64,000 nucleotides of DNA, taken from the NCBI GenBank assembly GCA_003611875.1, contig RAYY01000019.1, forward strand, positions 28,011 to 92,010. Direction: 5' to 3'. A program made the translations under genes and the position numbers. A model generated the notes under the pieces. It did not search any database. It saw only the letters and a program-made list of their open reading frames with translations, and was not told where the DNA came from. The DNA comes from a bacterium D16-56 (GTDB lineage: Bacteria; Bacillota; Clostridia; Lachnospirales; Lachnospiraceae). Shown here piece after piece: positions 25,189 through 35,331 of the stretch; position 1 is the stretch's first letter, and every line of letters begins with the position of its first letter.

Positions 25189-26706
25189 CTAATCCTCCTC
25201 TGCTGCATTCGTTCTAGTCAAACGTTTTATCAGCCCTTTTTCTTCCTTGTTTAATGCAAAAGACAATACTAATCCTAAATAGATAGTAAGAATAATCCCC
25301 CCTTTTATTCCCATACCTGTCCAGCCATATAACGGCAAAAACTTCACTATAAAAATGCCAATAGCAATCGTTAATATATATGGAATTATAAAAGATCCAA
25401 AACATTCTCTGAAAAATCGAAATATGGGAATACCCAAATAAATATAGTAGAGCCTGTTTGAATTTAAAAATGCAATTAAATACCCTGTAGCAATGGCAAT
25501 ACTAGCTCCTATAGCCCCCAAAGAACGACTTATGGCAAAAGATATTACAACACATACGGATGTCGAAAACAGAGAACCAATTGCTGACAGTTTTACTTTA
25601 TTTTTTGCTACTATTGTCATATTCCCAATCTGTTGTGTGAAGCCGAGCATATCAGGAATAAACAAGAATATACCACAATAATATGCATTTTCATAATCCT
25701 TCCCCATCCACAAAACCATAAAATCACGTCCTATACATATATATCCGATAAAAATAATTCCCATCACAAAAAGCTGATATCGCCCCACCTTCACCATCAA
25801 CTCGTATATTCTATCTTCTCTATCTTCTACTATATACCTTGAGATTTTTGCTAAGAAAAGTCCGTTAACTGCTTCTGCAAACATATAAAAATATCCCTCC
25901 AAAGCATTTGCCGGAGAGAAAATCGCTATTTCTTTACTATTTGATACCATTCCTAAAATTGTGGGTGCAAAACTAAAATAAAAACGTTGACACATACTAG
26001 ATATCGCTGTCCAGATTGAAAATGAAAAAACTTCTTTTGTAATTTCACAATCTTTCAAGGATAAATCAAATTTTATTTCTGTGTTATGATATATGAGAGC
26101 AATTTTTACTAAAATAAACAACAACCCGCTTACTGCGTTTGCCATAACAATAGCGATAACTCCTAAATTACAACATAATGCTGCAATAATTAAAGATATT
26201 GCTACAAGTTTCTGCCCCAAATCACATATCTTTGACTCAATGAATTTCTCATGAGCTGTCAGAACTCCGTTAAGAGACATACACGGGAAGGAAATGATAC
26301 TAAATATTGCAACAATAATATAAAGCTGTTTGAGAGTTTCAATCTCATCTATCCCCAATCCTTTATATATTAAGCCAAGAAAAAAATATGCAATTATTAA
26401 TATTATAAATATTCCTCCATCTATCACGAAATACAGCTTCGTAATTACAGAAAATACAGTGTTTTCCTTATCTATCTTTTGCTCGGCTCTATATTTAGCC
26501 AAAAATCTTGCAGTTGCAGAACTGAGGCCAAAATCCATTAAAAACATTGTAACAAAGGAATTAACTAAGGTATACAATCCGTAATTCGACTGTCCTATTT
26601 GACGTGTCATCCATGGAAGATAAAACAATGATGTTATGATACTAATTATGATTGCACAATATGATATCATTGCTCCTATTTTTATTTGTCTGTTGCTTTC
26701 GTTCAT
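25189..26706 (-). CDS. Wzx-type polysaccharide flippase (MATE/MVF superfamily)
   Basis: This 505-residue polytopic membrane protein has 12-14 predicted hydrophobic segments and the usual N-terminal features of Wzx proteins (SLFYLPWMTRQIGQSNYGLY, LSSATARFLAKY). It would move undecaprenyl-diphosphate-linked repeat units to the outer face of the membrane. The start ATG overlaps the polymerase stop in an ATGA arrangement. One such flippase next to one polymerase indicates a Wzx/Wzy-dependent capsule or exopolysaccharide. Confidence 0.9.
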   Translation of the reverse strand: MNESNRQIKIGAMISYCAIIISIITSLFYLPWMTRQIGQSNYGLYTLVNSFVTMFLMDFGLSSATARFLAKYRAEQKIDKENTVFSVITKLYFVIDGGIFIILIIAYFFLGLIYKGLGIDEIETLKQLYIIVAIFSIISFPCMSLNGVLTAHEKFIESKICDLGQKLVAISLIIAALCCNLGVIAIVMANAVSGLLFILVKIALIYHNTEIKFDLSLKDCEITKEVFSFSIWTAISSMCQRFYFSFAPTILGMVSNSKEIAIFSPANALEGYFYMFAEAVNGLFLAKISRYIVEDREDRIYELMVKVGRYQLFVMGIIFIGYICIGRDFMVLWMGKDYENAYYCGIFLFIPDMLGFTQQIGNMTIVAKNKVKLSAIGSLFSTSVCVVISFAISRSLGAIGASIAIATGYLIAFLNSNRLYYIYLGIPIFRFFRECFGSFIIPYILTIAIGIFIVKFLPLYGWTGMGIKGGIILTIYLGLVLSFALNKEEKGLIKRLTRTNAAEED

Positions 26707-27794
26707 ATAATTTTATTATTCCAAAAAGTATAGTAGATAGTGTCTCTGCGAAAAAATGCTGCATATAATATGCAAAAACCGACAAACACATATTTCCATA
26801 ATTTTCTTTTCTTTCCCTTTTTCTTTGTAATAAGCAGTGGTATAAGCAATAAAAAGAAGCCTGAAAAATAAAATCCTACCCTTTGCATCATAAACAGACG
26901 ATATGAACAAAACTGAAATATAACATTGAAAACACATCCGTTAAACCATATGCGCTCCTTGATATTACTATAATTATTTTTTTTCATTAACAATAAAACA
27001 AGAATAAATAAGAACAGTGTTTTTATCAGGCTTCCAATGCTGCCTTGTCCTACGCCATATCCATTTTCATCCCAATTATACCCAATTAATCGCTGTACAA
27101 AAAAAACAATTTCATTAAAAAAACACATAAACATCACACTACCTAATATACATATCAAGGGAAAAGCCTGTTGCTTCTTTATTCTAAAATCAAATCGCAA
27201 AATCCAATACATGGGAAGCATCAAAACTGCTGTTTTATGTATTGTTGATATCAAAAAAACTGAAATGATATATTGAGGTAATTTCTTATTGATTATCAAT
27301 TTAGAAGACAACAGAAACAATGCACATGCCAAAATATTTCTCATCAGATTGAATGATATAAAATAGTTATCAAGAACAATCATCATAACTAATGATATTA
27401 AATAATCTTTTGAAAACTTTTCAAATATTTTGTAATAACATAATATAGTCATAGCAGATACAACAAGCATTAATGCAACAGTATTGCTGTTAACAGAGTA
27501 TGTAAGTTTATTGATAAGAGCAAATCCAAACTCCCTCTCCCTTAATAATTCAAAAATTCCTTTGGAGGGGTATCCCTTTTGATATAACCAATCATAATTA
27601 ATATAATCCGTTGTAAAATCCCCCCGAATACCAGACAAGAAAAACAAGCATAACATCATAATAATCAGATAGATTTTACTCAAGTTATATGTTTTTCTAT
27701 CAAATAATTGAACCCCTATATTGGAGTAATTTAAAAACATTCCACTAAATATTAGAAAAAGGCACAATACCAACGTCATATTTGATACGATCAT
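26703..27794 (-). CDS. EpsG/Wzy-like polysaccharide polymerase
   Basis: This membrane protein of about 363 residues has roughly ten hydrophobic segments, and its SGIRGDFTTDYINYDWLYQK segment near residue 50 is characteristic of the EpsG family (GxRxxxGxDYxxY pattern). These proteins polymerise repeat units outside the membrane. The ATG at 27794 is preferred over a GTG three codons upstream because TGGGGTG lies at proper spacing. Six consecutive G occur in the coding strand near residue 48 but that tract is too short to suggest frequent slippage. Confidence 0.84.
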   Translation of the reverse strand: MIVSNMTLVLCLFLIFSGMFLNYSNIGVQLFDRKTYNLSKIYLIIMMLCLFFLSGIRGDFTTDYINYDWLYQKGYPSKGIFELLREREFGFALINKLTYSVNSNTVALMLVVSAMTILCYYKIFEKFSKDYLISLVMMIVLDNYFISFNLMRNILACALFLLSSKLIINKKLPQYIISVFLISTIHKTAVLMLPMYWILRFDFRIKKQQAFPLICILGSVMFMCFFNEIVFFVQRLIGYNWDENGYGVGQGSIGSLIKTLFLFILVLLLMKKNNYSNIKERIWFNGCVFNVIFQFCSYRLFMMQRVGFYFSGFFLLLIPLLITKKKGKKRKLWKYVFVGFCILYAAFFRRDTIYYTFWNNKII

Positions 27795-27809
27795 AAATAA
27801 CACCCCATT

Positions 27810-29111
27810 TTATGATTCTTGTAATAAAGATTCAAAATCCTTTTTCAGCATTTTATGAAACCCTTTTATATCATGAAAATCAGCCCCGCACTTCCATGCC
27901 TTCTTCCCATATTCCTCTAAAAGTCTTGGATTTTTTATGATTTTCATAAAGATTTCTTTCAGCTCAGCCTTGTTAGAAGCAACAAAAGCCCCATCATGTT
28001 TTCTTAAATGTTCCACGGCTGCCTGATCATCAAATCCGTATGACAAAATTGCCCGATTCGAGGCCATATAATCTACCAGCTTTGTAGAAAAGCCATGATG
28101 TTCTTCCCAACGGTGAATGAGATCAATCGGTGCTGCATGCAATAAGAGATCTGCCTGCAGCTGTTTCTTTTCCACCTCACTATATGGAATTTTTCCCATC
28201 AATTTCGACACACCAGGAACATTCAGCGCTTTTTTCATTTTGCCTGTCAGAGGAGTCGCTGTATATATGTAAAGCATAAAATATAGCTTTCTCTTATTTA
28301 TCTCCCTCATTACATCTACGATGATCTTTAAAGTCTTCCATCTGGCTCCTCCAATATTCCCGGCATAAACTAATATATATGGCTGCTTGTGGTTTCGCTT
28401 GTAGCTTGGAGGTATTACAGAGAAATCCTTTCCCTTTGTCAGTATATGACAGTCCTTCCGAAAAATCTTATCATACTCCCTTTTTTGGATATCCGATATT
28501 ACATAAAGAATATCACATTGGTCTACCACTCTTTTTACACTTTTCCGCATCATAAACCGATTTATCCAATATAGTGGAGAGAAGTTCACCATTCTAAAGG
28601 TATAATTATCATCAGAAATATATCCCATCAGAGGAGCACCCGTTTTTTTCTTCAATTCCAAAACCAATCGATTCATATAAGTGAACGGATAAATCGGGCA
28701 AAATAAAAGGTCTGGATTATAATCTGCCACAAATTCCTCTAATTCAAGGCTGTTCCACTTTCCTATACGCCATATACATCCATATATCCAAAAGAAAATC
28801 TGAAACCGATATTTCTTTCCAAAATTAATAACGGCATGTTCACATTTCGTAAATTCAGCGTGATCCTCTTTTATATCTTCAATCCCTGTTTCAATCCCTG
28901 ACGGACAAGAAGGATTTTGAAGATTTTTTAAAAGCATTTTCGCTGTAACCTTAAATGCACGGCTAACTCTTTTGTCATTTACTATCCCTTCTTTGCAATA
29001 AATATTGGCTATTTCATATCCTTCCAACTTATCAAAAATATTCGCATAGGAATTTCCAAAGGAATTGTTTGTATTCCACGGGGTATCCGATGCAACCAAG
29101 ATTTTCTTCAT
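27810..29111 (-). CDS. Glycosyltransferase (GT-B, GT4-like)
   Basis: A 433-residue protein that starts KKILVASDTPWNTNNSFGNSY (first part shown) and has a GT-B C-terminal half with ILVYAGNIGGARW and LVDYMASNRAILSYG, where a GT4-type donor-binding acidic region would lie. Start is the ATG at 29111, which overlaps the stop of the upstream GT2 gene (ATGA); a longer frame starting 45 bases upstream lies inside that gene. Specificity unknown. Confidence 0.78.
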   Translation of the reverse strand: MKKILVASDTPWNTNNSFGNSYANIFDKLEGYEIANIYCKEGIVNDKRVSRAFKVTAKMLLKNLQNPSCPSGIETGIEDIKEDHAEFTKCEHAVINFGKKYRFQIFFWIYGCIWRIGKWNSLELEEFVADYNPDLLFCPIYPFTYMNRLVLELKKKTGAPLMGYISDDNYTFRMVNFSPLYWINRFMMRKSVKRVVDQCDILYVISDIQKREYDKIFRKDCHILTKGKDFSVIPPSYKRNHKQPYILVYAGNIGGARWKTLKIIVDVMREINKRKLYFMLYIYTATPLTGKMKKALNVPGVSKLMGKIPYSEVEKKQLQADLLLHAAPIDLIHRWEEHHGFSTKLVDYMASNRAILSYGFDDQAAVEHLRKHDGAFVASNKAELKEIFMKIIKNPRLLEEYGKKAWKCGADFHDIKGFHKMLKKDFESLLQES

Positions 29112-30145
29112 CACTTTCTTCTCCGTATGGGTTGTCCTTTTCTGGAAGCGTTCCATTTCATATATAGATTTAAAAATTTAGCTCCCTGACGAACCCCCAA
29201 TATTTTAATTACAAATCTTGCTATATTTGTTTTCTTGTCTCCCTTGTATCTCTGCAGCCACCGAAAATCATCTGCTCTCCTGTATGCTTCCACACGGATT
29301 CTCTTATCTGGTTCATTTTCAATATCTGCCAGTTGTATATAATATTGGTATGCCAATGCCCCATACAGAATTTTCTTAAACTCCAGGTTTTCCTTTGACA
29401 TTCTGATTGCTTCCACGGCAGACCGAACCGCTTTTTCCCTATACTGCCAAAATCTTGTTGCTTTTTCTTTTGTACAGATAGAATTTTCTCTGACCACATA
29501 TTGGTAGGGGGTTCCAGAAAGCCCTTTGACTCTTGGAACACAACTCAAAACACGGAAATACCATTCAATATCCTCTGACATTTTGAGAGACTCGTCAAAA
29601 AAGAGTACATGATCCTCCAAAAACTTCTTTGAACAGGCATGTGTCCATGCAGAAATAGACATATTCCCTGTTTTTACACACCATTCGATTTTTTCTGTAT
29701 TATCCTCAAAACGATTCATAATTCCCATATTTCCATACATTCTCTTTATGAGTGTCCCATCGTTTTCCCGTATTTGCTTACATCCATAGGTTATTACATC
29801 CACCTTTTTAGCTTTTGTTGACCTGTAAATAACACTTAAAAAGTTATTAGGTCCTATCCGATCATCAGAATCAATAAATATAATCCATTTTCCCTGCGAT
29901 TTCTTTAATCCAGTATTTCTTGCTCCTGGAAGTCCTTTATTATTTTGGTTCACTACAGTAATCCGATTATCTTTTTTTGCAAATTCTTCACAAATCTTTC
30001 TGCTGCTATCCGTTGAGCCGTCATTCACCAAAATCAACTCAAAATCTTTGAAAATTTGTTTCTGTATATCATGAATGCATCTTGCCAAATATTTTTCCAC
30101 ATTATATACCGGAACAATAATGCTAAAGTAAGGCGTTTTTTCCAA
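29111..30145 (-). CDS. Glycosyltransferase family 2
   Basis: A 344-residue GT-A enzyme with FSIIVPVYNVEKYLARC and the GT2 motifs LILVNDGSTDSS and IIFIDSDDRI (DxD). The start is TTG at 30145, five bases after GGAGAG. An ATG 60 bases upstream would add residues that belong to another frame of the preceding gene. The TTG lies two bases after the stop that the preceding gene would use in its long (G9) form, which supports both the TTG start and the longer form of that gene. Sugar specificity unknown. Confidence 0.87.
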   Translation of the reverse strand: MEKTPYFSIIVPVYNVEKYLARCIHDIQKQIFKDFELILVNDGSTDSSRKICEEFAKKDNRITVVNQNNKGLPGARNTGLKKSQGKWIIFIDSDDRIGPNNFLSVIYRSTKAKKVDVITYGCKQIRENDGTLIKRMYGNMGIMNRFEDNTEKIEWCVKTGNMSISAWTHACSKKFLEDHVLFFDESLKMSEDIEWYFRVLSCVPRVKGLSGTPYQYVVRENSICTKEKATRFWQYREKAVRSAVEAIRMSKENLEFKKILYGALAYQYYIQLADIENEPDKRIRVEAYRRADDFRWLQRYKGDKKTNIARFVIKILGVRQGAKFLNLYMKWNASRKGQPIRRRK

Positions 30146-30251
30146 GTTTACTCTCCTATCATCTGCATTTGCAAATCCAACAGCAATTTTGCACCTTTTT
30201 GCCAAATTGCAATATACTTTTGATGTAAAGTCTTTGACCTACACTTTTGTT

Positions 30252-31127
30252 TCAGATCCTTCCAACGTATTTTCCAGGTATTAAATTCACCCCCCCCGCA
30301 TTATTTACAAGCTTGTTTTCTGTCTTTCCTTTATTCCAACAGCTGCATCCATCAAAAAGAACATTTTCAGAAACGGATTCTTCTAAAAAATAGTGTGTGC
30401 CTGAAAAATGATAGTACATTTTTTCTTTCAGGTACCGTTGCCTGTGGATTTCACAATATTGGTATATTCTCCCGTCTTTCCACATAACCAACTGATTTTT
30501 ATAATTAGGAACGCCATAAAAAGCTAACCGTTCTCCTGGCATTTTGTCTAAACAAAATTGATGTCCCATATTCAGCCAGGAAACATGATTTTTTTTGCAT
30601 ATTAAATTTAAACCGTATATCTCATCAAAATTATAAAAATAGTGACTTGAAAACACGGTTTTGTATGAAAATGCTGATCCTTTCTTTTTATATAAGAAAT
30701 TCATTTCAGGGCAATTGCGATACAAAACAAGATGACCAAATGTACCGATCCGATCGTATTTATCTAATAATTCGTCTGTAATAAATTTATTTATATTTCC
30801 CCAAATCATGTCAATATCACAATGTCCCCAAAAATGACAGCCTTTCAATTTGTCCTTAAATACAATACCATACAAAGGTCTATAATCACAGAGCTTATAT
30901 GGATCTTCTAACAATACATCCAGCTTACATGCTTCACTGAATTTCTTTCTAAGCTCCTTTAATGAAATGATATAAACCTCTACATTCTCCGGGGTTTGAT
31001 CGATCCGATTGTCAGTAACCAGAAGAAACGAAAAATCCGGATTATTTGCACAGGATTTCAGCCATAGCTTAAATTCTGATGGCAGAGATCCATAATAACA
31101 TACAATAATTTTAACTCTGTTTTTCAT
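30252..31127 (-). CDS. Glycosyltransferase-like protein (DUF6625-like) with slippage-prone C-terminus
   Basis: The present frame gives 291 residues. The core has HFWGHCDIDMIWGNI, a DxD-bearing segment like that of uncharacterised capsule glycosyltransferase-like proteins. At 30290-30297 the coding strand has eight G. With eight the protein ends VNLIPGKYVGRI. With nine it continues EFNTWKIRWKDLKQKCR and runs to TAA at 30148, two bases before the next gene's TTG start and overlapping nothing, giving 326 residues. The long form fits the tight gene packing of this operon better, so the present allele may be a truncated phase state. The start overlaps the epimerase stop (ATGA). Confidence 0.72.
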   Translation of the reverse strand: MKNRVKIIVCYYGSLPSEFKLWLKSCANNPDFSFLLVTDNRIDQTPENVEVYIISLKELRKKFSEACKLDVLLEDPYKLCDYRPLYGIVFKDKLKGCHFWGHCDIDMIWGNINKFITDELLDKYDRIGTFGHLVLYRNCPEMNFLYKKKGSAFSYKTVFSSHYFYNFDEIYGLNLICKKNHVSWLNMGHQFCLDKMPGERLAFYGVPNYKNQLVMWKDGRIYQYCEIHRQRYLKEKMYYHFSGTHYFLEESVSENVLFDGCSCWNKGKTENKLVNNAGGVNLIPGKYVGRI

Positions 31128-32068
31128 ATTGTCCTTTTCAAAAAATGCTGCGTTTTCCTAATTCCTTCCCTTAATCCAGTAATTGCTATCTCTCCAAATT
31201 CATCTTCATATCGTTGAATATTTAAATAATTCTTAGAAAGGTCAACGCTTCTGCCTGGTGTAAAATGGATTTGGAGATTCTCTGTTACAATTTTTCTAAT
31301 TTCTTTTAATACCTCTTGAATACTTGTTCCTATTCCGCTTCCGATGTTATAGATCTTATACTTACAATCACAAAAGCTAATGTTTAAAATCGCTCTTATT
31401 GCATCCTCAATATAGATATAATCGCGAACCACACTGCCATCTCCATACACCTGGATTGTCTCGCCTTTCAAAGCTCTGTTTGTGAATGTAGTCACTGCTC
31501 CTAGCCGCCCATTGGGTCTTTGATAGGGACCATAAGGATTCGACAATCTTGCAATACGATAATCCAGACCATAAAGATAATGGTAAACGTATAACAGCTT
31601 CTCGATTGCCAGCTTTTGAATCCCATATGTATTGATCGGATTTGTATTTGCTGTCTCTGGTATTGGACAGGGAGCGTTTCCATACACGGTTCCACCTGAA
31701 CTGATAAATACGATCCTCCTTACTTTTTTCTCAGCACAGGCTTCCAGCAAATTGACTGTAACGGCAACATTGACTGTAATCTCATCTGAAATATGTTGGT
31801 TCGAAATAGTTGGGTTTGTCGTGCTGATAAGATGAAAAACCATGTCCATATCCTCAACCAAATCAGAAAAATTCGTATTCGGTTGAAAATTTCTGGTCAC
31901 AATTTTTACACGTTCCTCATTCTTTATCGGATTAGAATCAAAGTATTCCGTTTTCTCGTCAACCAAAACAAGTTTTGTAATATCGTCACTTACATAATCG
32001 CTTCTTAACAGAGCAATGGCAAGATTCGTTCCAACAAATCCTGCCGCCCCCATTATTGCAATTTTCAT
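31124..32068 (-). CDS. NAD-dependent nucleotide-sugar epimerase (GalE-like SDR)
   Basis: This 314-residue extended short-chain dehydrogenase has GAAGFVGTN for NAD binding, the catalytic serine region FISSGGTVYG, and the YxxxK pair Y148/K152 in TYGIQKLAIEK. It probably interconverts UDP-glucose/galactose-type or their N-acetyl or uronic forms to supply donor sugars. Substrate cannot be fixed from sequence alone. Overlaps the next gene by four bases. Confidence 0.86.
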   Translation of the reverse strand: MKIAIMGAAGFVGTNLAIALLRSDYVSDDITKLVLVDEKTEYFDSNPIKNEERVKIVTRNFQPNTNFSDLVEDMDMVFHLISTTNPTISNQHISDEITVNVAVTVNLLEACAEKKVRRIVFISSGGTVYGNAPCPIPETANTNPINTYGIQKLAIEKLLYVYHYLYGLDYRIARLSNPYGPYQRPNGRLGAVTTFTNRALKGETIQVYGDGSVVRDYIYIEDAIRAILNISFCDCKYKIYNIGSGIGTSIQEVLKEIRKIVTENLQIHFTPGRSVDLSKNYLNIQRYEDEFGEIAITGLREGIRKTQHFLKRTI

Positions 32069-32089
32069 AAAACCTCTTTTTCTATTCTG

Positions 32090-33280
32090 TCACAAATACT
32101 TTTCAAAAACCTGTTTCATCAATTTATCTACATGATTTCTTCCATATCGCTTCAAATTGATGTAATTGTTTTCTACAATCCTTCTATTTTCTTCCTGATG
32201 TTTCATCGCATACTCCATGCACTTTCTGATCGCTGCTTTATCCATTGGCGGGAACAAGTATCGCTTATCTCGAACAAGCTCATGATTTCCTCTTATATCT
32301 GAGCAAACAGAGACTACTTTGCTGGCAATAGACATTAATAAACACACAGGAAGTCCTTCATTCAGTGACGGAAGCACAAACAAATCGCTGATCCCATAAA
32401 TACTTTTCAAATTTTTTTGATATCCTAAAAGTATAATGCGGTCTTCCATATTCCACTTCTTTATTAACTGCTTATATTCATCTTCTAATGGACCAATTCC
32501 ACAAATCAAATATTTGACTGACGGATTGGCCAGATCGCGGATAAGCTCCATTATGATCCTGTGATTTTTTCTTTCACTTAATTCCCCAGCAGAAAAGATC
32601 ACATAATCATCCGAAGCAAGCCCCCATTTTTTACGTTCCGTACTACGGTTAAAGGATTCCTCCAACTCATAGGAGGAAATATCCAGTCCTACCCCTGGGA
32701 CAAACCGCATATCCGATGTTCCAAAGTTCTTCTTGGCAAGCCGGAAATCATCTTCATTCGTAAGAATTAACGTATCCGTTTTCTTAGATAATATTTTTTC
32801 AATATGATAAAAAACAGCCCATCTTATTTTTGAAGCACCTTCATAAAACTGAAATCCATGTGCGATATAGATTACTTTACAATGATATTTTTTCCCATAC
32901 CATCTTCCTGCCACCCCTGCTATCGTTGACTGACAAAAAATCACATCATATTTTTCTTTTTTGATTAATTTCTTAACCTGATTTAATGCAATATAATGTT
33001 TTGAAATACTGGATCTGCCTCTTTTAAAATCGATTTGATGAAAAGGAATTTCCATTTCATCCAAAGCACGTTTTAACTGATTTACCATTTCTATTGTACA
33101 AGTATTTCCCTCCAGAAAATTGCATGCAACTTCTGCCTGATATCCTAAATCTTTCAAAATATGCAGGTTGCACATATTAAATTGAACGATCATTGATGCA
33201 GTATTGGAAAGAATAAGAATTTTCTTTTTATAAATTTCAACTTGCTTTTTATGCGGCATATCGTATTTCTCCATATACAA
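32090..33280 (-). CDS. Glycosyltransferase family 4 (EpsD-like)
   Basis: A protein of about 396 residues with GT-B fold: KKILILSNTASMIVQFNMCN at the N-terminus and the C-terminal GT4 pieces FSAGELSERKNH and DLFVLPSLNEGLPVCLL (E-x7-type donor site partly changed). The start is TTG 33280 or ATG 33274; neither has a clear ribosome binding site, and the gap to the preceding gene is only 12 bases, so translation is probably coupled. As the first transferase after the priming enzyme, it likely adds the second sugar. Confidence 0.83.
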   Translation of the reverse strand: MYMEKYDMPHKKQVEIYKKKILILSNTASMIVQFNMCNLHILKDLGYQAEVACNFLEGNTCTIEMVNQLKRALDEMEIPFHQIDFKRGRSSISKHYIALNQVKKLIKKEKYDVIFCQSTIAGVAGRWYGKKYHCKVIYIAHGFQFYEGASKIRWAVFYHIEKILSKKTDTLILTNEDDFRLAKKNFGTSDMRFVPGVGLDISSYELEESFNRSTERKKWGLASDDYVIFSAGELSERKNHRIIMELIRDLANPSVKYLICGIGPLEDEYKQLIKKWNMEDRIILLGYQKNLKSIYGISDLFVLPSLNEGLPVCLLMSIASKVVSVCSDIRGNHELVRDKRYLFPPMDKAAIRKCMEYAMKHQEENRRIVENNYINLKRYGRNHVDKLMKQVFEKYL

Positions 33281-33292
33281 ATGTCTTGATAT

Positions 33293-34675
33293 CTATTTTT
33301 GATTCTTTGCGATACATTGGTCAGTAATAGTTAAAGCTGACGGTTTGTTAAATCCTTCCGTGCTTTCCTTCATAAACAGCACCTTTACTGTCTTAAAAAT
33401 TATCCCCACATCCATCATCAATGAATAATTCTGGATGTACATCAAATCCAGTTTCAATTTGTCATATGCTGAGGTGTTATACTTTCCATATACCTGCGCA
33501 TATCCGGTCAAACCGCCCTTTACCCTCATCCGATAAGCAAACTCTGGTATCTGTTTTGAGTACAGTTCAACATGCTCTATCCTCTCTGGTCTGGGTCCTA
33601 CAATACTCATATCCCCTTTCAGGATATTCAGAATCTGGGGAAGCTCATCAATCCTGGTTGCCCGAATTATCCGCCCCACTGGTGTAATCCGTGGATCTTC
33701 AGCTGTAGCCGGAATGGAATGCCCTTCCTTTTCCGCATCTTCCACCATGCTCCGAAACTTACAAATCCGAAACACCTTTCCATCCTTGGTACATCTCTCC
33801 TGAAAGTAGAAGACGGGACCATTGTCAGTAAGCTTAATTGCAGCTGCCGTAACAAGAAAAACAGGAGACAAAAAAATAAGCGCTGTAAGTGACAGCACCA
33901 GGTCCATCCCCCGCTTGATTACTCTTTGCTCAAAAGTCAGCCCATTATTCCGCAGCAATAATAATGGTGTATCAAACAGATGCAGGCTTTCCGAACTCCT
34001 TACCAAAATGTCTGATATTTTGGGCGTGGTATAAGTGCGTATGGATTTTTTATAACAATATTTCAAAATCACATTCCTCAAATGGGAAGGAATGTCGCAG
34101 ATCACTACCCCTTCATATTTTCTGATTTTATCCTGAATTGCTTCCATCCCCACCGAAATATGAAGGATCTCTCCAATCACAAACCGATCATTTCTAGTAT
34201 GAAGCTTTCCCATAAGGCTTGCGATTGGATGCTCTCCATAGATCAACAATACCTTTCTTGGAGGATATAAGAAACGGTAAATCCGGGTTGCCAGAAAGCT
34301 CCAAATACATATAGCTGAAAATTCAAAAATATACATAACTAACAAAGGCAGAACGGTCTGAAAATGTTTTGTCAAAAGTGTAATCTGCAGATAGATCATG
34401 ACATTGGCAGAAATGGACGCCAATGACTGGGAATAAATCATATTCCAGGTTTTCAGATACCCTACTCTCAGTCCTCCATATAAAGTGTGGAACACCACCA
34501 ACAAGATGCCATAAACTGCTACCATAAGCCAATGCCCTGTTCGATTATACGGAGTCTCCATTTTCGAATTATAGTAATGCAGCCATATATACCAAAAAAC
34601 TGCCATCTCCAGTGAAAGAATAATTACACTCAATATAAATTTGACCATTCGTTTGTATTGTTCATAATTTTTCAT
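33293..34675 (-). CDS. Undecaprenyl-phosphate sugar phosphotransferase (priming enzyme)
   Basis: The 460-residue protein has the WbaP/CpsE layout: several N-terminal membrane segments (residues 10-130), a cytoplasmic Rossmann-like middle (VLLIYGEHPIASLM) and the C-terminal bacterial sugar transferase domain. That domain contains the membrane helix RGMDLVLSLTALIFLSPVF, then FRICKFRSMVEDAE and DELPQILNILKGDMSIVGPR. It transfers a sugar-1-phosphate to undecaprenyl phosphate, starting each repeat unit. The ribosome binding site is GGGAG. As the first structural gene after the two regulators it marks the start of assembly genes. Confidence 0.93.
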   Translation of the reverse strand: MKNYEQYKRMVKFILSVIILSLEMAVFWYIWLHYYNSKMETPYNRTGHWLMVAVYGILLVVFHTLYGGLRVGYLKTWNMIYSQSLASISANVMIYLQITLLTKHFQTVLPLLVMYIFEFSAICIWSFLATRIYRFLYPPRKVLLIYGEHPIASLMGKLHTRNDRFVIGEILHISVGMEAIQDKIRKYEGVVICDIPSHLRNVILKYCYKKSIRTYTTPKISDILVRSSESLHLFDTPLLLLRNNGLTFEQRVIKRGMDLVLSLTALIFLSPVFLVTAAAIKLTDNGPVFYFQERCTKDGKVFRICKFRSMVEDAEKEGHSIPATAEDPRITPVGRIIRATRIDELPQILNILKGDMSIVGPRPERIEHVELYSKQIPEFAYRMRVKGGLTGYAQVYGKYNTSAYDKLKLDLMYIQNYSLMMDVGIIFKTVKVLFMKESTEGFNKPSALTITDQCIAKNQK

Positions 34676-34738
34676 TAGAAAACATCTCCCGCTGAAACAG
34701 CTTCTATTTCAAATACCCGAACCACTCCCCAAAGTCCA

Positions 34739-35296
34739 TCAACTCTTATACAGAAGCATCTGATCTCTATCTTCCTTCAGTATAATTCCCAAGACAATTG
34801 CCTGTTCCTCTCCCCATAACCTGTGGCGAACCATCACATACCTCTTTTTAAATTGATACCGCTCAATCTGTCCGCAACAGCCTTTTAAGGGATCCGATAT
34901 CTGGCTGATTTGACCTTTTTCATTCTTCAACACATAAGAAAGCTTTACTAAATGATCCTTTCCAGATATCCTGGATAAAAAATCCGTATCTTCCTTTGCT
35001 AGAGGCAGTATGGTAAGGCTGCCACCAGCTATTAGACCAGCTATTGATGCAATCCCCTCTGAACATTCAGAAGGTTCCTCTGTTTTCTGTAATATATGAC
35101 CTTCTTTACAAGTAAGAAACACACATCCCGGCCACATCGGCTCCACATGGACGATACTTTTCTGCTGCCTTCTCCAGATTCGTTCCTGATAAATCACAAA
35201 ACATTCCTGATATATATAAGACGGAACAATTTTTCGGATTTTTTCTGCCAGTTCTTCTTCCCTCCCTGCCCATGTTTTTAACAAATACCATCTCAC
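34739..35296 (-). CDS. loaP: NusG-like transcription antiterminator LoaP, second copy
   Basis: A 185-residue NusG paralogue. The NGN domain covers residues 1-105 (MRWYLLKTWAGREEELAEK, FVIYQERIWRRQQKSIVHVE, WPGCVFLTC) and a KOW-type domain lies near the C-terminus (PLKGCCGQIERYQFKKRYV). LoaP proteins of Firmicutes act on long polysaccharide or antibiotic operons and suppress premature termination. It is 36 bases downstream of a first LoaP-like gene with about the same architecture, so this operon starts with two. AGGAGGAGAAGG lies upstream of the ATG. Confidence 0.86.
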   Translation of the reverse strand: MRWYLLKTWAGREEELAEKIRKIVPSYIYQECFVIYQERIWRRQQKSIVHVEPMWPGCVFLTCKEGHILQKTEEPSECSEGIASIAGLIAGGSLTILPLAKEDTDFLSRISGKDHLVKLSYVLKNEKGQISQISDPLKGCCGQIERYQFKKRYVMVRHRLWGEEQAIVLGIILKEDRDQMLLYKS

Positions 35297-35331
35297 AAGC
35301 CTTCTCCTCCTCCCTTTTCCCTATTTTGTTT

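Noticed and set aside
30146..30205. Upstream extension of the GT2 gene to an ATG at 30205
   Set aside because: These 20 codons overlap the long form of the preceding gene in another frame; TTG at 30145 has the ribosome binding site.
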